This document shows positions 1 through 8,622 of a stretch of 64,000 bases of DNA, in pieces. The notes beneath the pieces are model-generated. The model worked only from the letters and a program-made list of their open reading frames with translations, was not told the DNA's origin and searched no databases. Source of the DNA: DUTS01 sp050951605 (lineage in GTDB: Bacteria > Bacillota > Peptococcia > DRI-13 > DTU073); the NCBI GenBank assembly GCA_050951605.1, contig JBMNJJ010000009.1, positions 186,001 to 250,000 of the forward strand. Direction: 5' to 3'. The position numbers and the translations under genes were made by a program. How positions within the stretch are numbered: the first letter of the stretch is position 1; the number at the start of each line of letters is the position of its first letter.

Positions 1-1
1 A

Positions 2-154
2 AACGGGAATGAAGGCATTGGAAAACCGGAGCCATTAAAATATGATGAACAGGGATGTTGGAGTAGACGCATTGACGAAACAAATCGGCTTGTGTATTTT
101 ATCGAAGATAATCAAATTTTTATCTTGCAGTGTAGGACTCATTATGGAGATTGA
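2..154 (+). CDS. YoeB/Txe-family toxin, C-terminal part (cut by window edge)
   Basis: An open frame enters from the left edge and ends in TGA at 152-154. Its 50 residues match the C-terminal half of YoeB-type mRNA interferases: a GKPEPL segment, then CWSRRID, then NRLVYFI, and a closing CRTHY. In the YoeB family the glutamate and arginine in this stretch and the near-terminal His-Tyr form the ribosome-dependent RNase active site, and all are present here. The start of the gene and its usual YefM antitoxin would lie outside the window. The identification is from motifs only. Confidence 0.8.
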   Translation, partial: NGNEGIGKPEPLKYDEQGCWSRRIDETNRLVYFIEDNQIFILQCRTHYGD

Positions 155-162
155 TGTGAATT

Positions 163-195
163 AAAAAAGACAAGGGATGGCTTCCTTGTCTTTTT
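163..195. terminator. Bidirectional rho-independent terminator
   Basis: The arms AAAGACAAGG (166-175) and CCTTGTCTTT (184-193) form a perfect 10-bp stem around an 8-base loop. A-rich and T-rich flanks make it usable from both sides. It lies between the convergent toxin fragment and the antitoxin gene on the other strand. Confidence 0.8.
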
Positions 196-226
196 CACAT
201 AAAACCTAATAATAATTTTAATCGTT

Positions 227-463
227 CTAATCAGCTAAAATGGAGTCCCATTCTTCTCTTTCTTTCACTTCTTCTTCCCATGCTTTAGGATCATCCATTA
301 ATTTGGCATAAGCAGTATTTAGTTCATCGAAAAATTTTTTCTTTTTATAATCATTGATTGCTTTTTCAATAATATCTTGCATGTTTTCGTTTTGTTTTTG
401 AGCTAGAAGTTTAATTGAGTTATATATATCCCGATTAACTCTGATTGTAGTTGTTTTATTCAT
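227..463 (-). CDS. Ribbon-helix-helix antitoxin-like protein, apparently solitary
   Basis: A 78-residue acidic protein. The N-terminal TTTIRVNRDIYNSIKLLA segment is a ribbon-helix-helix DNA-binding motif, followed by an acidic helical tail containing LMDDPKAWEEE. This layout is common among antitoxins that sit just upstream of MazF/PemK toxins. The ATG at 463 is chosen because GAGGTG lies 6 bases upstream; the in-frame GTG at 472 overlaps that ribosome binding site. No toxin gene follows: downstream is the convergent terminator, and upstream is an exporter gene. It may be an orphan antitoxin or a remnant of a pair. Confidence 0.7.
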   Translation of the reverse strand: MNKTTTIRVNRDIYNSIKLLAQKQNENMQDIIEKAINDYKKKKFFDELNTAYAKLMDDPKAWEEEVKEREEWDSILAD

Positions 464-529
464 AACAATCACCTCTGTAGATTAATTTGTCTATTAATTA
501 GTATACCAACAAAGCGCAATTATAATCAA

Positions 530-1631
530 CTAAAATATTGGCTTAATGCGGATTCCTTCCTTTAGCCCCTCTAGTTGTGGGTCTAGCAGAACAAGGTCTC
601 CTGCTTTTAAGCCTTTTTCAATGACGATATCCCGTTCATTTTCAAAGCCTGTTTCTACGGGTTGAATTTGGGCGGTGTTTTGGCGCACGACCCACAGAGC
701 TTCTCCGTCTTGATAGGGGAAGAGTACTGTTTTGGGGACAACTAATTTGTCTTCTTGTTTGTTGATGGTGAATTCTATATCCAAGGCGTAGCCCGGCTTG
801 AGAATCAGGTTTTCCGGCAGTTCCGGTTCGATCGTTACTTTAAGGCGCTGTTCTAATAGCCCTAAGGCAGACATCTTTTCTTCTGCCGCAGGGGCTATTT
901 TTTGTACCCAACCTTTAAAGCCAATTTCCTGCTCTTTGTTATCTTGAATTAGTTTAACCTCCATGTCGGGGTGTATATGGGCGGCATCTTCTGTGAGCAC
1001 ATATCCTTCCACAAGATAGGTACCCTCTTGGTAGATAGTACATAGGGGTGTACCCGGAGCAAGTACCATTCCTTCTCTTAAATCCAGTTGAGAGATAATG
1101 CCACTGGCCGGTGCATAAACTGAGCTTTGTGTTAATTTATACCGGAGAGATTCTATTTGAGCCCGGAGTGTTTCTATTTGGCCGGGATAATAGTCAGAAT
1201 TAGCAGTATGCAGGGCATCTTCATATTCCTTTTGGCTAATAGCCCCAATTGCATAAAGTTCTTTTAGTTTATCCAGCCCCAATTTTGAGAGTTCCAGTTC
1301 TTGTTGTGCCTGCAGGCTTTTAAGTTGACCTTGCAGTTGTTGCAGCTCAAAATGAAGTTCGGTGGGATCAAAAGTGAGGAGAAGTTGGCCTTTTTGTACT
1401 TGTTGTCCTTCTTGTATATGGAGGTCGGTAATTTTTCCTCCGGAGGTTGTATAAAGAGGATCTTCCTTAGCCGCTTTAACCAAGCCTTCTTCCGTAAAGG
1501 TTTTGGCGATAGTACGCGGTTGAACCTTTAAGAGTTTGGCATCCAGGTCATTGCTTTTATTGAATACTAAAAAAAGAACAAGAGCAACAAGGCAAAGACT
1601 AGCCTAAAATAATTTTCGCTTTCTTTTTCAT
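530..1631 (-). pseudogene. HlyD/MacA-like efflux adaptor with N-terminal frameshift
   Basis: The main frame encodes a membrane-fusion adaptor: a biotinyl-lipoyl-like half (TSGGKITDLHIQEGQQV), a helical hairpin rich in leucine and glutamine, the second lipoyl half (APASGIISQLDLREGMV), and beta-barrel domains. A good start (ATG at 1631 after AGAAGGG) opens a different frame that stops at 1601-1599 after ten residues (MKKKAKIILG). Dropping one base near 1601 joins it to the main frame, where a hydrophobic membrane anchor (SLCLVALVLFLVF) continues directly. The gene therefore looks like a normal ~365-residue adaptor with a single-base insertion. Initiation at an internal TTG (1483) would give a protein without an anchor. 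It sits last in the exporter operon, 20 bases after the permease gene. Sequencing error cannot be excluded. Confidence 0.75.
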
Positions 1632-1650
1632 GTTTAATCCCTTCTTTCTT

Positions 1651-4017
1651 TTATTCACTTGCTTTTAAAGCAGTTGCCAGTGAAATTTGTTTGATTTTAC
1701 GAGCTGCGGTCCATTGGGCGATGCGAATACAGGCTATAGTCACCAGAAAACCGGCCAGAATCGCGGTACTATTAAGATTAGTAGGCATAGTAAAAAGATC
1801 ATTATTAATAGATTGATTCATGCTGATTAGAAATAGTTTGCTTAAGGGTATGCCGGCGAGCATGGCAAAGATACTGATAAACCATTGTTCAAAAGTAATT
1901 ACAGCAAGAACTTCCTGAGGAGTCATCCCCAGTACCATCATGGAAGCCAGTTCCCGATTGCGTTCGGAAACAGTAGTGAGAGAAATATTATAAATAATGG
2001 CAAAACCGATAATTAACCCAATCAGCAAAAAAATGTAAATAGTACCGGAGAAAGAAGCCATTAATTCTTTCGATTGTTGCAAAAGTTTCTTTTTATCTTC
2101 AATCCCCGCAATTACCGTAGAGTTGCTGTATTCCCTTTGGAGCAGGGAGAGACTTTGTTCGTCGAGACACAGCATCAGGGAGGTGGTTATCTTTCCTTGT
2201 GCGAGGAGCTTTTGCAGAGACGATAATTCCATATAAGCATTCAGTCCGATATACTGCGGGATAATTCCTGTTACTTCTACGGTTTTTTCTTGATCGGGGT
2301 TTTTCGCCATCAGGCTTTCCAAACTAAGGTGAGTTCCCACTTTAGCGCCCAAAAGTTGAGCTAGTCTTTCCGAAAGCAGAATCCCTTTGCGGGGTGGTTC
2401 TATTTGCTGCCCTTTTTTGTCTCGAATCTTGTATAAGGCACTATTGGCGGGTAATCCTAGAAGAACTACTTCTTTTTTGTGCCAGTTGTTTTTTAAGGTT
2501 ACAGGAATCTCGGCACGACTTTCCACGGTTTTCACACCGGGGAAGCGGCTTAGTTCTCGTTCTACTTGTTGTTGAGGAAGAGGTTGAGTCAAGTTTATTT
2601 TCACATCATAAGTTTCTATTTTCTCATATTGGTCAAAGAGCATTTTTTCACTTAAGTCCCACATTGACCAAGGTGATCCGACCAGAGAAAAGGTAAACAT
2701 GATGCCTAAGAACAGGAAAATAGTGCGCCCCGGATGACGAATCATATTCCGGAGGGACATTTTTCCTTGCACAGTGAGAGCTTGCCAAAAGAGAGAAAAC
2801 TTCTCGAGGAAAATAGTTTTCCCTGTAGGTGGGGCAGGAGGGCGCATCGCTTCGGCAGGTTCTAGTGAAAGAACTCCTTTACAGCCTTGATATCCGGCAA
2901 ACAGAGTAAAGATAAGAGTGAGCAGAATACTGCTCAAAAGATAAGAGAGCGAAAAACCGCTTCTTAAGCCCGGTATATTAAAAAACATTTCGTATAATGC
3001 TGTCAAGGGTGTGGAAAGTAAAATTCCGGAGATTCCCCCGAGGGCTCCGCCACAAAAACCTATGACCAGGGCAAAAGAGAGATAGTGCCAGAGAATTTCA
3101 CCTTGCGTATAGCCGAAAGCCTTAAGAATGCCGATTTGCCCTCGTTGTTTTTCAATCATTCGTTTGAGCATGATGTAAAGAATCATACAGGCTACAGCTA
3201 AAAAAATTAGAGGTAAAGTTTTGGACATACCTTCTAACTGAGTTAATTCTTGGGTGAGGAGAAGGTGGCTGACTTGGTCTTTACGGGGATAAATGCTTTT
3301 TAGCCCGTATAGTTTTAGTTCTGTTTGAAGACGTGCTTCTACATCTTGATAATCTGCTCCCGGTTGTAGAGTGAAAACAAGATTGTTCACGGCAGAATGT
3401 TCTGCAAAAAGTGTTTTCATGATTTCATTAGGCAGATAAGCAATCCCAAAAGTTTCCGGACTGGGGAAAAGGTCACTGGTATTGCGTAGAGCATAAATAA
3501 ATTCGGGGCTGCTGCCTGTGCCGACAATACGCAGATTTCTTTTTTTACCCTGGGCAATAATCTCCAAGGAATCATTTAAGGCGAGGTTGTTGGCGGCAAA
3601 AAACTTGCTATCTAGCCAAATATTTAAAGTGTCTTTAGCTAAAGGGGTTCCTTTTTCCAGTAAGACACCATTGATTGGGTTGGTTTGTTCAGGGTCTAAG
3701 GAAAAGAGACGCAAATAAACATTTTCTTTACTGTCTGAAGTTAAAACTCGAACCTCTTTACTTAATCTGCCTTCAATTTCTTTTATTCCTTCTATTGCTT
3801 TCAGTTTCTTTACTTCTGATAAAGGCATAGCTTCTACTTCGGCAAAGCCGTCAGCAAAATTTTGCTGAAGATAAAAGTTTTTTTGTGCTGAATAGAGATT
3901 ATCGACAACAATAGAGAAAGAAGTAAAAACCATTAAGCCCATGGTGATAATCACTACACAGGCAAAATAGGTTCCTTTATTTTCTTTTAATTCACGCCAC
4001 ATTTTACGCCATAACAT
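1651..4017 (-). CDS. MacB/FtsX-type ABC transporter permease
   Basis: About 788 residues with two FtsX-like halves. An N-terminal membrane segment (about residues 18-40) is followed by a large extracytoplasmic domain, three membrane segments around residues 265-385, a second set of one membrane segment plus extracytoplasmic domain from about residue 430, and three final membrane segments. This is the duplicated layout of large MacB-like permeases without a fused ATPase. The ATG at 4017 overlaps the ATPase stop codon (TAATG), implying translational coupling, with AGGTG eight bases upstream; the GTG at 4023 is less likely. With the ATPase and adaptor it should form an exporter of the mechanotransmission (MacAB/Lol) type. 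The substrate cannot be read from the sequence. Confidence 0.85.
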   Translation of the reverse strand: MLWRKMWRELKENKGTYFACVVIITMGLMVFTSFSIVVDNLYSAQKNFYLQQNFADGFAEVEAMPLSEVKKLKAIEGIKEIEGRLSKEVRVLTSDSKENVYLRLFSLDPEQTNPINGVLLEKGTPLAKDTLNIWLDSKFFAANNLALNDSLEIIAQGKKRNLRIVGTGSSPEFIYALRNTSDLFPSPETFGIAYLPNEIMKTLFAEHSAVNNLVFTLQPGADYQDVEARLQTELKLYGLKSIYPRKDQVSHLLLTQELTQLEGMSKTLPLIFLAVACMILYIMLKRMIEKQRGQIGILKAFGYTQGEILWHYLSFALVIGFCGGALGGISGILLSTPLTALYEMFFNIPGLRSGFSLSYLLSSILLTLIFTLFAGYQGCKGVLSLEPAEAMRPPAPPTGKTIFLEKFSLFWQALTVQGKMSLRNMIRHPGRTIFLFLGIMFTFSLVGSPWSMWDLSEKMLFDQYEKIETYDVKINLTQPLPQQQVERELSRFPGVKTVESRAEIPVTLKNNWHKKEVVLLGLPANSALYKIRDKKGQQIEPPRKGILLSERLAQLLGAKVGTHLSLESLMAKNPDQEKTVEVTGIIPQYIGLNAYMELSSLQKLLAQGKITTSLMLCLDEQSLSLLQREYSNSTVIAGIEDKKKLLQQSKELMASFSGTIYIFLLIGLIIGFAIIYNISLTTVSERNRELASMMVLGMTPQEVLAVITFEQWFISIFAMLAGIPLSKLFLISMNQSINNDLFTMPTNLNSTAILAGFLVTIACIRIAQWTAARKIKQISLATALKASE

Positions 4018-4721
4018 TACCACGTCACCTTCTCTGGGGGGAGGGGTTGTTCGTTTGTTTCAATGCGGTTAAGTCGACCATCTTTGAGATAAAAGATACG
4101 GTTAGCTATTTTAGCAATAGCGTTATTATGCGTAATTAAAATTACTGTTTTACGATAGTTTTGGCAATAGTGCTGCAACAGTTGTAGTACGTGGATACTG
4201 GTTTGATAATCTAAAGCTCCTGTGGGTTCATCACAGAGCAGAATTTCCGGATTTTTGACGATAGCTCTAGCCAGAGCTACCCTTTGCTGTTCACCACCTG
4301 AAAGTTGAGCCGGAAAATGGGTTGCTCTATCGCCAAGCCCTACTTTTTCCAGCATTTCTTGCGTGGAAAGTGGCTGATGGGCTATTTCCGCTGCTAAGTA
4401 AACATTTTCATAAGCAGTTAAATTAGGAATAAGGTTATAAAATTGAAAGACGAAACCGACCGTATGGCGACGGAAAAGGGTTAGCTTTTGGGGAGTGGCA
4501 ATATGCAGGGGTAAGTCTTTGTAATAAAGCTCTCCTTTACTGGCTTGATCCATGCCTCCAATCAGATTAAGTAAGGTGCTTTTTCCCGAACCGCTAGGGC
4601 CTAAAATGACAATGAATTCACCGGGGCAAATAGTGAAATCAACTCCTTGCAGAGCCTTCACCGTTACTTCACCCATTTGGTAGAATTTGCAGAGATTTTT
4701 GGCGGTAATTATAGGTTCCAT
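4017..4721 (-). CDS. ABC transporter ATPase, MacB/LolD type
   Basis: A 234-residue nucleotide-binding protein: Walker A GPSGSGKST near residue 42, Q-loop in VFQFYNLIP, signature LSGGEQQR, Walker B ILLCDEPTGALD and switch histidine in LITHNN. The EPTGALD form is typical of the MacB/LolD/FtsE group. The ATG at 4721 is preferred because AGGTG lies seven bases before it; a longer frame from 4751 has no ribosome binding site. It is the first gene of the exporter operon (ATPase, permease, adaptor). Confidence 0.9.
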   Translation of the reverse strand: MEPIITAKNLCKFYQMGEVTVKALQGVDFTICPGEFIVILGPSGSGKSTLLNLIGGMDQASKGELYYKDLPLHIATPQKLTLFRRHTVGFVFQFYNLIPNLTAYENVYLAAEIAHQPLSTQEMLEKVGLGDRATHFPAQLSGGEQQRVALARAIVKNPEILLCDEPTGALDYQTSIHVLQLLQHYCQNYRKTVILITHNNAIAKIANRIFYLKDGRLNRIETNEQPLPPEKVTW

Positions 4722-4876
4722 GAGAACACCTGCTTTTATAAAAAAGGTCATTTGTTTTTATTGTATACTAATTTTGTTCTATTAAAAAGAAAATATTTAT
4801 CAGAGTATGAAACTGGCGGTTTTTGATTCAACGTGTTAAAATATAATTAAAACAAGATGATTTAGGGGTGAAAAAC

Positions 4877-5164
4877 ATGACAACAATTACAAAGATTAGG
4901 GATGTTATTGGTCAGGTTGCACCTGCATATCCGGTTATAAGTATTGATTTGTTTGGTTCCTATGCTAATGATGAAGCTACAGAGGATTCCGATGTGGATT
5001 TATTTGTGTGTTTTAATGAGAAAAAGGCAAGTTTATTTGATTTGTCAGGGCTTAAATTAGATATTCAGGAAAAGTTGAATAAAAAAGTCGATGTAGTTGC
5101 CGGTCCCTTAAAAGAAGGAAGTTATTTAAATATGAAAAAGAAGGTTAGGCTTTATGAAACATAG
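4877..5164 (+). CDS. mntA: MntA-type nucleotidyltransferase antitoxin
   Basis: A 95-residue minimal nucleotidyltransferase. The catalytic signature GSYAND and then DSDVDLFV (about residues 27-44) gives the two metal-binding aspartates of the polymerase-beta fold, with a third likely acid in KKVDVVAG. In the known HepT/MntA system such proteins neutralise a HEPN RNase by adding AMP to a tyrosine. The ATG at 4877 has AGGGGTG just upstream; the GTG at 4868 lies within that site. Its 3' end overlaps the HEPN gene by 11 bases, as expected for a toxin-antitoxin pair. Confidence 0.88.
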   Translation: MTTITKIRDVIGQVAPAYPVISIDLFGSYANDEATEDSDVDLFVCFNEKKASLFDLSGLKLDIQEKLNKKVDVVAGPLKEGSYLNMKKKVRLYET

Positions 5165-5492
5165 AGATGTCCAATTAATAAAGAAAATTATATCTGAATG
5201 TAAAGACATTATTAGATATACAAATGAGATAGGTAAGGAAGCATTTTTAGAGAATGATATATATCAGAAAGCAACGGCTATGTCGCTTCTGAATATCGGT
5301 GAACATGGGAATGTGTTGACAAGGGAGTTGTGGATGGAATATCAGGATATTCCATGGAGGAAAATAGTTGACCTTAGAAATATTGTTGCTCACGGATACG
5401 GTGAATTAAAAATGGAGCTTGTTTGGAATTTAGCAAAAAGGGAAGTTCCTCAGCTTTTGATGCAGTTAAAAGATATGCTTAAAGAAAGTTAA
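5154..5492 (+). CDS. hepT: HepT-type HEPN RNase toxin
   Basis: A 112-residue helical protein of the HepT (DUF86) group. The RNase motif R-x4-H-x-Y is complete: RNIVAHGY near residues 80-87. In the studied HepT/MntA pair the arginine and histidine are needed for RNA cleavage and the tyrosine is AMPylated by the partner. The intact motif, together with an intact nucleotidyltransferase overlapping upstream, argues for a working module. The gene order antitoxin then toxin is seen here directly. Confidence 0.88.
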   Translation: MKHRDVQLIKKIISECKDIIRYTNEIGKEAFLENDIYQKATAMSLLNIGEHGNVLTRELWMEYQDIPWRKIVDLRNIVAHGYGELKMELVWNLAKREVPQLLMQLKDMLKES

Positions 5493-5527
5493 AGGTTTCC
5501 AGGAAGAAAAACATTGGTAGTTTGCGC

Positions 5528-5557
5528 TTGACAATAGAGGAGCTGAGGGAATATTAT
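5528..5557 (+). promoter_or_regulatory. Putative SigA promoter of the ABC importer operon
   Basis: TTGACA (5528-5533), an 18-base spacer and TATTAT (5552-5557). A transcript from here would run through the repeat-rich leader and hairpin before reaching the importer genes. Confidence 0.6.
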
Positions 5558-5580
5558 ATTAGGTAGAACATCATAGTTTT

Positions 5581-5680
5581 GAGCTGAGTTGAGATGAGAT
5601 TAGATTGAGGAGAGTTGAGCTGAGATGAGTCGGAAAGGTTTGGACTTAATTACCGGTACTCATTTGAGTGCCGGTTTTTT
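5581..5680 (+). promoter_or_regulatory. Leader with TGAG repeats and intrinsic terminator (possible attenuator)
   Basis: An 18-base purine-rich unit at 5581-5598 recurs at 5612-5629 with two changes, so the leader carries many TGAG copies. It is followed by a perfect 11-bp hairpin (5652-5662 with 5665-5675) and a T run, a strong intrinsic terminator about 35 bases before the first downstream ribosome binding site. TGAGT plus CGG at 5626-5633 could pair with ACTCA and CCG in the 5' arm of that hairpin, an arrangement that would prevent termination. I do not recognise a known riboswitch or a T-box consensus. The regulatory role is inferred. Confidence 0.5.
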
Positions 5681-5712
5681 ATTTTTCTCCTCAAGCAAGG
5701 GAAGGAGGTTTT

Positions 5713-5802
5713 ATGCTTAAAGTGAATGTGTTTAACTTAAAAAACCGGCATAAGCGGAACAACCGGAACCAAATTTTATGTAAAATGAGGAGGAAAAAAT
5801 AA
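5713..5802 (+). CDS. Possible 29-residue leader peptide
   Basis: The ATG at 5713 follows a strong AAGGAGG and opens a 29-codon frame ending in TAA at 5800-5802, which overlaps the ATG of the lipoprotein gene (TAATG). The peptide is very basic (many Arg, Lys and Asn) with no hydrophobic segment and no run of one amino acid. Its last codons supply the GAGGAGG ribosome binding site of the next gene. It may only couple translation to the lipoprotein gene. It is not clearly a real product. Confidence 0.35.
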   Translation: MLKVNVFNLKNRHKRNNRNQILCKMRRKK

Positions 5803-6805
5803 TGCGTAAAACAATAGGATTAGGTTTAATTTTATTATTTTTACTGTTACCTTTGACCGGGTGTGGGAACAAGGTTGATCAGGATACCGTGAATACGTCA
5901 GGGAAAAAATGCTTAAAGTAGGGGTGACACAATATGTAGCTCATCCGGCTTTAGACTTGGATCGGCAGGGATTTTTGGACCAGATGAAAGAAGAAGGTTT
6001 TTTGGAAGGACAAAATATAACCTTTGATATTAAAAATTCTCAGGGTGACCCTAACTTGGCGAAAACGATTGCCGATAAATTTGTAGCGGATAAAGTGGAC
6101 GCGATTTTAGCAATTACTACCTCTAGTTCACAAGCGGCGGCACAGGCGACGAAAGGAAGCGACATCCCGGTAGTTTTTATTGCTGTTTCTGATGCGGTAG
6201 GAAGTGGGTTGATTACGGAAATTGATCGATCCACAGGGACGAATATTACCGGTGTTTATAGTGCGGATCCGGTGGAACAGCAAATGGATTTGATACGAGA
6301 GATTCAGCCTACGGCGCAAAGGATCGGGGTAATCTATAATGCCGGGGAAGCTAATTCGGTAAGTAATGTGCAAAGAATTAAAGAGTATTTAAAAGGGAAA
6401 ATCGAAGTGGTCGAAGCTAGTGTTGCCAGTAGCAATGAGGTACAGATGGCTGCTCAATCTTTAGCCGGCAGGGTCGACGCTGTTTTTATGCCGCAAGATA
6501 ATACTGTGATGACCTCGGTAGAAGCTTTGATTAAAGTTTGTCAAGATTATGATGTGCCATTATATACCGGTGATACGGAATCGGTAAGAAAGGGTGCCTT
6601 AGCTACTTTAGGTAATGATGAATATGACTGTGGTCGGCAGGGGGCGATATTGGTGGCGAGAATCCTTCAAGGGGAAAAGGTGGGCGAGATAGTGCCGGAA
6701 GAGATCCGTAAGCGGACTTTATTAATCAACAATAGTGTAGCGGATAAATATGGCGTATCTATACCTCAAGCGGTATTGGAAAGAGCGGATGAGGTTATTG
6801 AATAG
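5802..6805 (+). pseudogene. TrpX/TyrX-like substrate-binding lipoprotein, frameshifted after the signal peptide
   Basis: The ATG at 5802 (ribosome binding site GAGGAGG) encodes a lipoprotein signal peptide with lipobox LTGC and then stops at TAG (5919-5921) after 39 codons. The mature protein lies in another frame from the ATG at 5909: 298 residues of the periplasmic-binding family PF04392 (VGVTQYVAHPALD, ITTSSSQAAAQAT, PVVFIAVSDAVGSGL). The frames meet in an A6 run at 5904-5909; one extra A would fuse signal peptide and mature domain. This is a one-base deletion, a sequencing artefact, or possibly slippage. A product started at 5909 would lack the membrane anchor, and no good ribosome binding site precedes that ATG. 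Related Firmicute operons transport tryptophan or tyrosine; the substrate here is unproven. Confidence 0.8.
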
Positions 6806-6868
6806 TTAGGTTATTATTAGATAGTTAACGAGAGTATTAAAGAAGAGCAGAGGAAGAAGTGAGGCAAC

Positions 6869-7822
6869 ATGAGCAATGTAGTTATCAGTGGTTTACAACA
6901 AGGTTTAATCTATGGGTTTATGGCAATAGGTGTTCTTTTGACTTTTTATCTTTTAGATTTTCCGGACCTCACGGTAGAAGGGACGTTCCCTTTGGGAGCC
7001 GCAATTACGGCGCGAGCTGTTGTGGAGGGAATTGACCCTTTGTTTGCTGTAGTCTTGGGAGCCGCTGCCGGTGGGTTGGCCGGAGCGGCTACCGGCTTAA
7101 TGCATACAAGGTTAAAAGTAAATAATATTTTGGCTGGTATTTTGACTACCAGTGCCATTTATACAGTGATGTTGCGTTCCATGGGGCGTCCCAACACTTC
7201 TTTATTAGGGTATGATACTTTTTTTGAGCGCTGTTTAGCTTTATTAGGGTTATCGCAAAGTACGTTATCTCTGTTCGAGATGCAAATAGCGATAATTACA
7301 ATTCTTTTAGTATTAGTAGCAGGAGCTAGGTTCTTAATGGGTTGGTTTTTGCGTACTGATTTAGGGCTAACTATTCGGGCTACAGGAAGTAATGAAAAAA
7401 TGCTCGGTGCTTTAGGAGTTGATGTTAAGCAGACAAAGCTTTTAACCTTAATTATTTCTAATTTCTTAGTGGGTCTTTCCGGTGCTTTAGCTTGTCAAAT
7501 GCAAGGTTTTGCCGATGTCGGAATGGGCATTGGGGTGTTAGTGGCGGCGATTGCTTCGGTAATCCTGGGAGAAATGCTGTTCGGACGTAAAAATTTAAGT
7601 ATGCTTTTAACCGGTGTCGTTTTAGGCTCAGTCCTTTATCGTGCTTTATTAGCGCTAGGTTTGCGCTTGAATCTACCGGCGGAAGATTTTAAATTGGTCA
7701 CCGCAGTACTTGTACTGTTAGCTTTAACTTTGCCGAGTTTAAAAGGGCGGAAAAATACCGGGTCTGTTTTTTCGGCACCACTTTATGAAGAAACTCAACC
7801 TGTAGGAGTAGAGAAATCATGA
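6869..7822 (+). CDS. ABC transporter permease, TrpY/TyrY-like
   Basis: A 317-residue integral membrane protein with about eight hydrophobic segments and the branched-chain-permease fold (BPD_transp_2). Features include DFPDLTVEGTFPLGAAI near the N-terminus and the cytoplasmic loop TDLGLTIRATGSNEKMLGALGVD that contacts the ATPase. It follows the binding-protein gene by 63 bases and overlaps the ATPase start by 4 bases (ATGA). Permeases with the PDLTVEG motif typically pair with PF04392 binding proteins. Confidence 0.87.
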   Translation: MSNVVISGLQQGLIYGFMAIGVLLTFYLLDFPDLTVEGTFPLGAAITARAVVEGIDPLFAVVLGAAAGGLAGAATGLMHTRLKVNNILAGILTTSAIYTVMLRSMGRPNTSLLGYDTFFERCLALLGLSQSTLSLFEMQIAIITILLVLVAGARFLMGWFLRTDLGLTIRATGSNEKMLGALGVDVKQTKLLTLIISNFLVGLSGALACQMQGFADVGMGIGVLVAAIASVILGEMLFGRKNLSMLLTGVVLGSVLYRALLALGLRLNLPAEDFKLVTAVLVLLALTLPSLKGRKNTGSVFSAPLYEETQPVGVEKS

Positions 7823-8613
7823 TTAAACTAACTAATGTGTATAAAGTTTTTTTCCCGGGAACTGTTAATGAAATAGTAGCTTTAAATAAGATTAATTTGC
7901 AGATCAAAGCTGGTGATTTTGTTACAGTTATTGGGAGTAATGGTGCCGGTAAATCAACATTGCTCAATGTGGTGAGCGGGGTAGAGATGGTTGATGCAGG
8001 AACGCTTGAATTGGCGGGTCAGGATGTTACGGCACGTCCCGAATATAAAAGAGCTGCAGATATTGGGAGGATTGACCAAAATCCTTTAGCCGGTACTGCT
8101 GCGGAAATGACGATTGAGGAAAATCTGGCGATGGCTTATTTACGAGGACAAAAAAGAGGTTTAAATAGGGCGGTAACCGGAAAACGAAGGGATATATTTC
8201 GGGAGGTTCTCGCCGAAACAGGGCTGGGGCTAGAGGACCGTTTGTCAACACCGGTAGGTACACTTTCGGGAGGTCAGCGGCAAGCTTTGGCTTTGGTAAT
8301 GGCAACACTGACGTTACCCAAATTGCTCTTACTAGATGAGCATACCGCAGCATTAGACCCGAAGGCGGCACAACTGATTATGGAGATAACTGCTCATTTG
8401 GTACAGGCTAAGCATTTAACAACATTGATGATTACGCATAATATGGAGCAAGCACTTAAGTATGGCAATAGGTTAATCATGATGCACTGCGGGAAAATTG
8501 TGTTGGACATTAATCAGGAAGAAAAAAGCAAGTTAACAGTTCCCCACTTGATTGAGAAATTTACAGATGCGAGTGGAACGGCTTTGACTGAGGATAGAGT
8601 ATTATTGAACTGA
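7819..8613 (+). CDS. ABC transporter ATPase of the PF04392-type importer
   Basis: A 264-residue ATPase with Walker A GSNGAGKST (about residues 37-45), signature LSGGQRQAL, Walker B LLLLDEHTAALDP and switch histidine in MITHNM. The DEHTAALDPK form is characteristic of ATPases in TrpXYZ/TyrXYZ-like operons. Its start overlaps the permease stop by 4 bases, so translation is coupled. It is the last gene before a hairpin. Confidence 0.88.
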   Translation: MIKLTNVYKVFFPGTVNEIVALNKINLQIKAGDFVTVIGSNGAGKSTLLNVVSGVEMVDAGTLELAGQDVTARPEYKRAADIGRIDQNPLAGTAAEMTIEENLAMAYLRGQKRGLNRAVTGKRRDIFREVLAETGLGLEDRLSTPVGTLSGGQRQALALVMATLTLPKLLLLDEHTAALDPKAAQLIMEITAHLVQAKHLTTLMITHNMEQALKYGNRLIMMHCGKIVLDINQEEKSKLTVPHLIEKFTDASGTALTEDRVLLN

Positions 8614-8622
8614 TAAGGGGAA

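Noticed and set aside
5581..5680. T-box or SAM riboswitch
   Set aside because: No T-box consensus (GGUGGNACCGCG-like) or SAM-I core was found, and the leader is too short for a T-box. Only the hairpin and repeats are supported.
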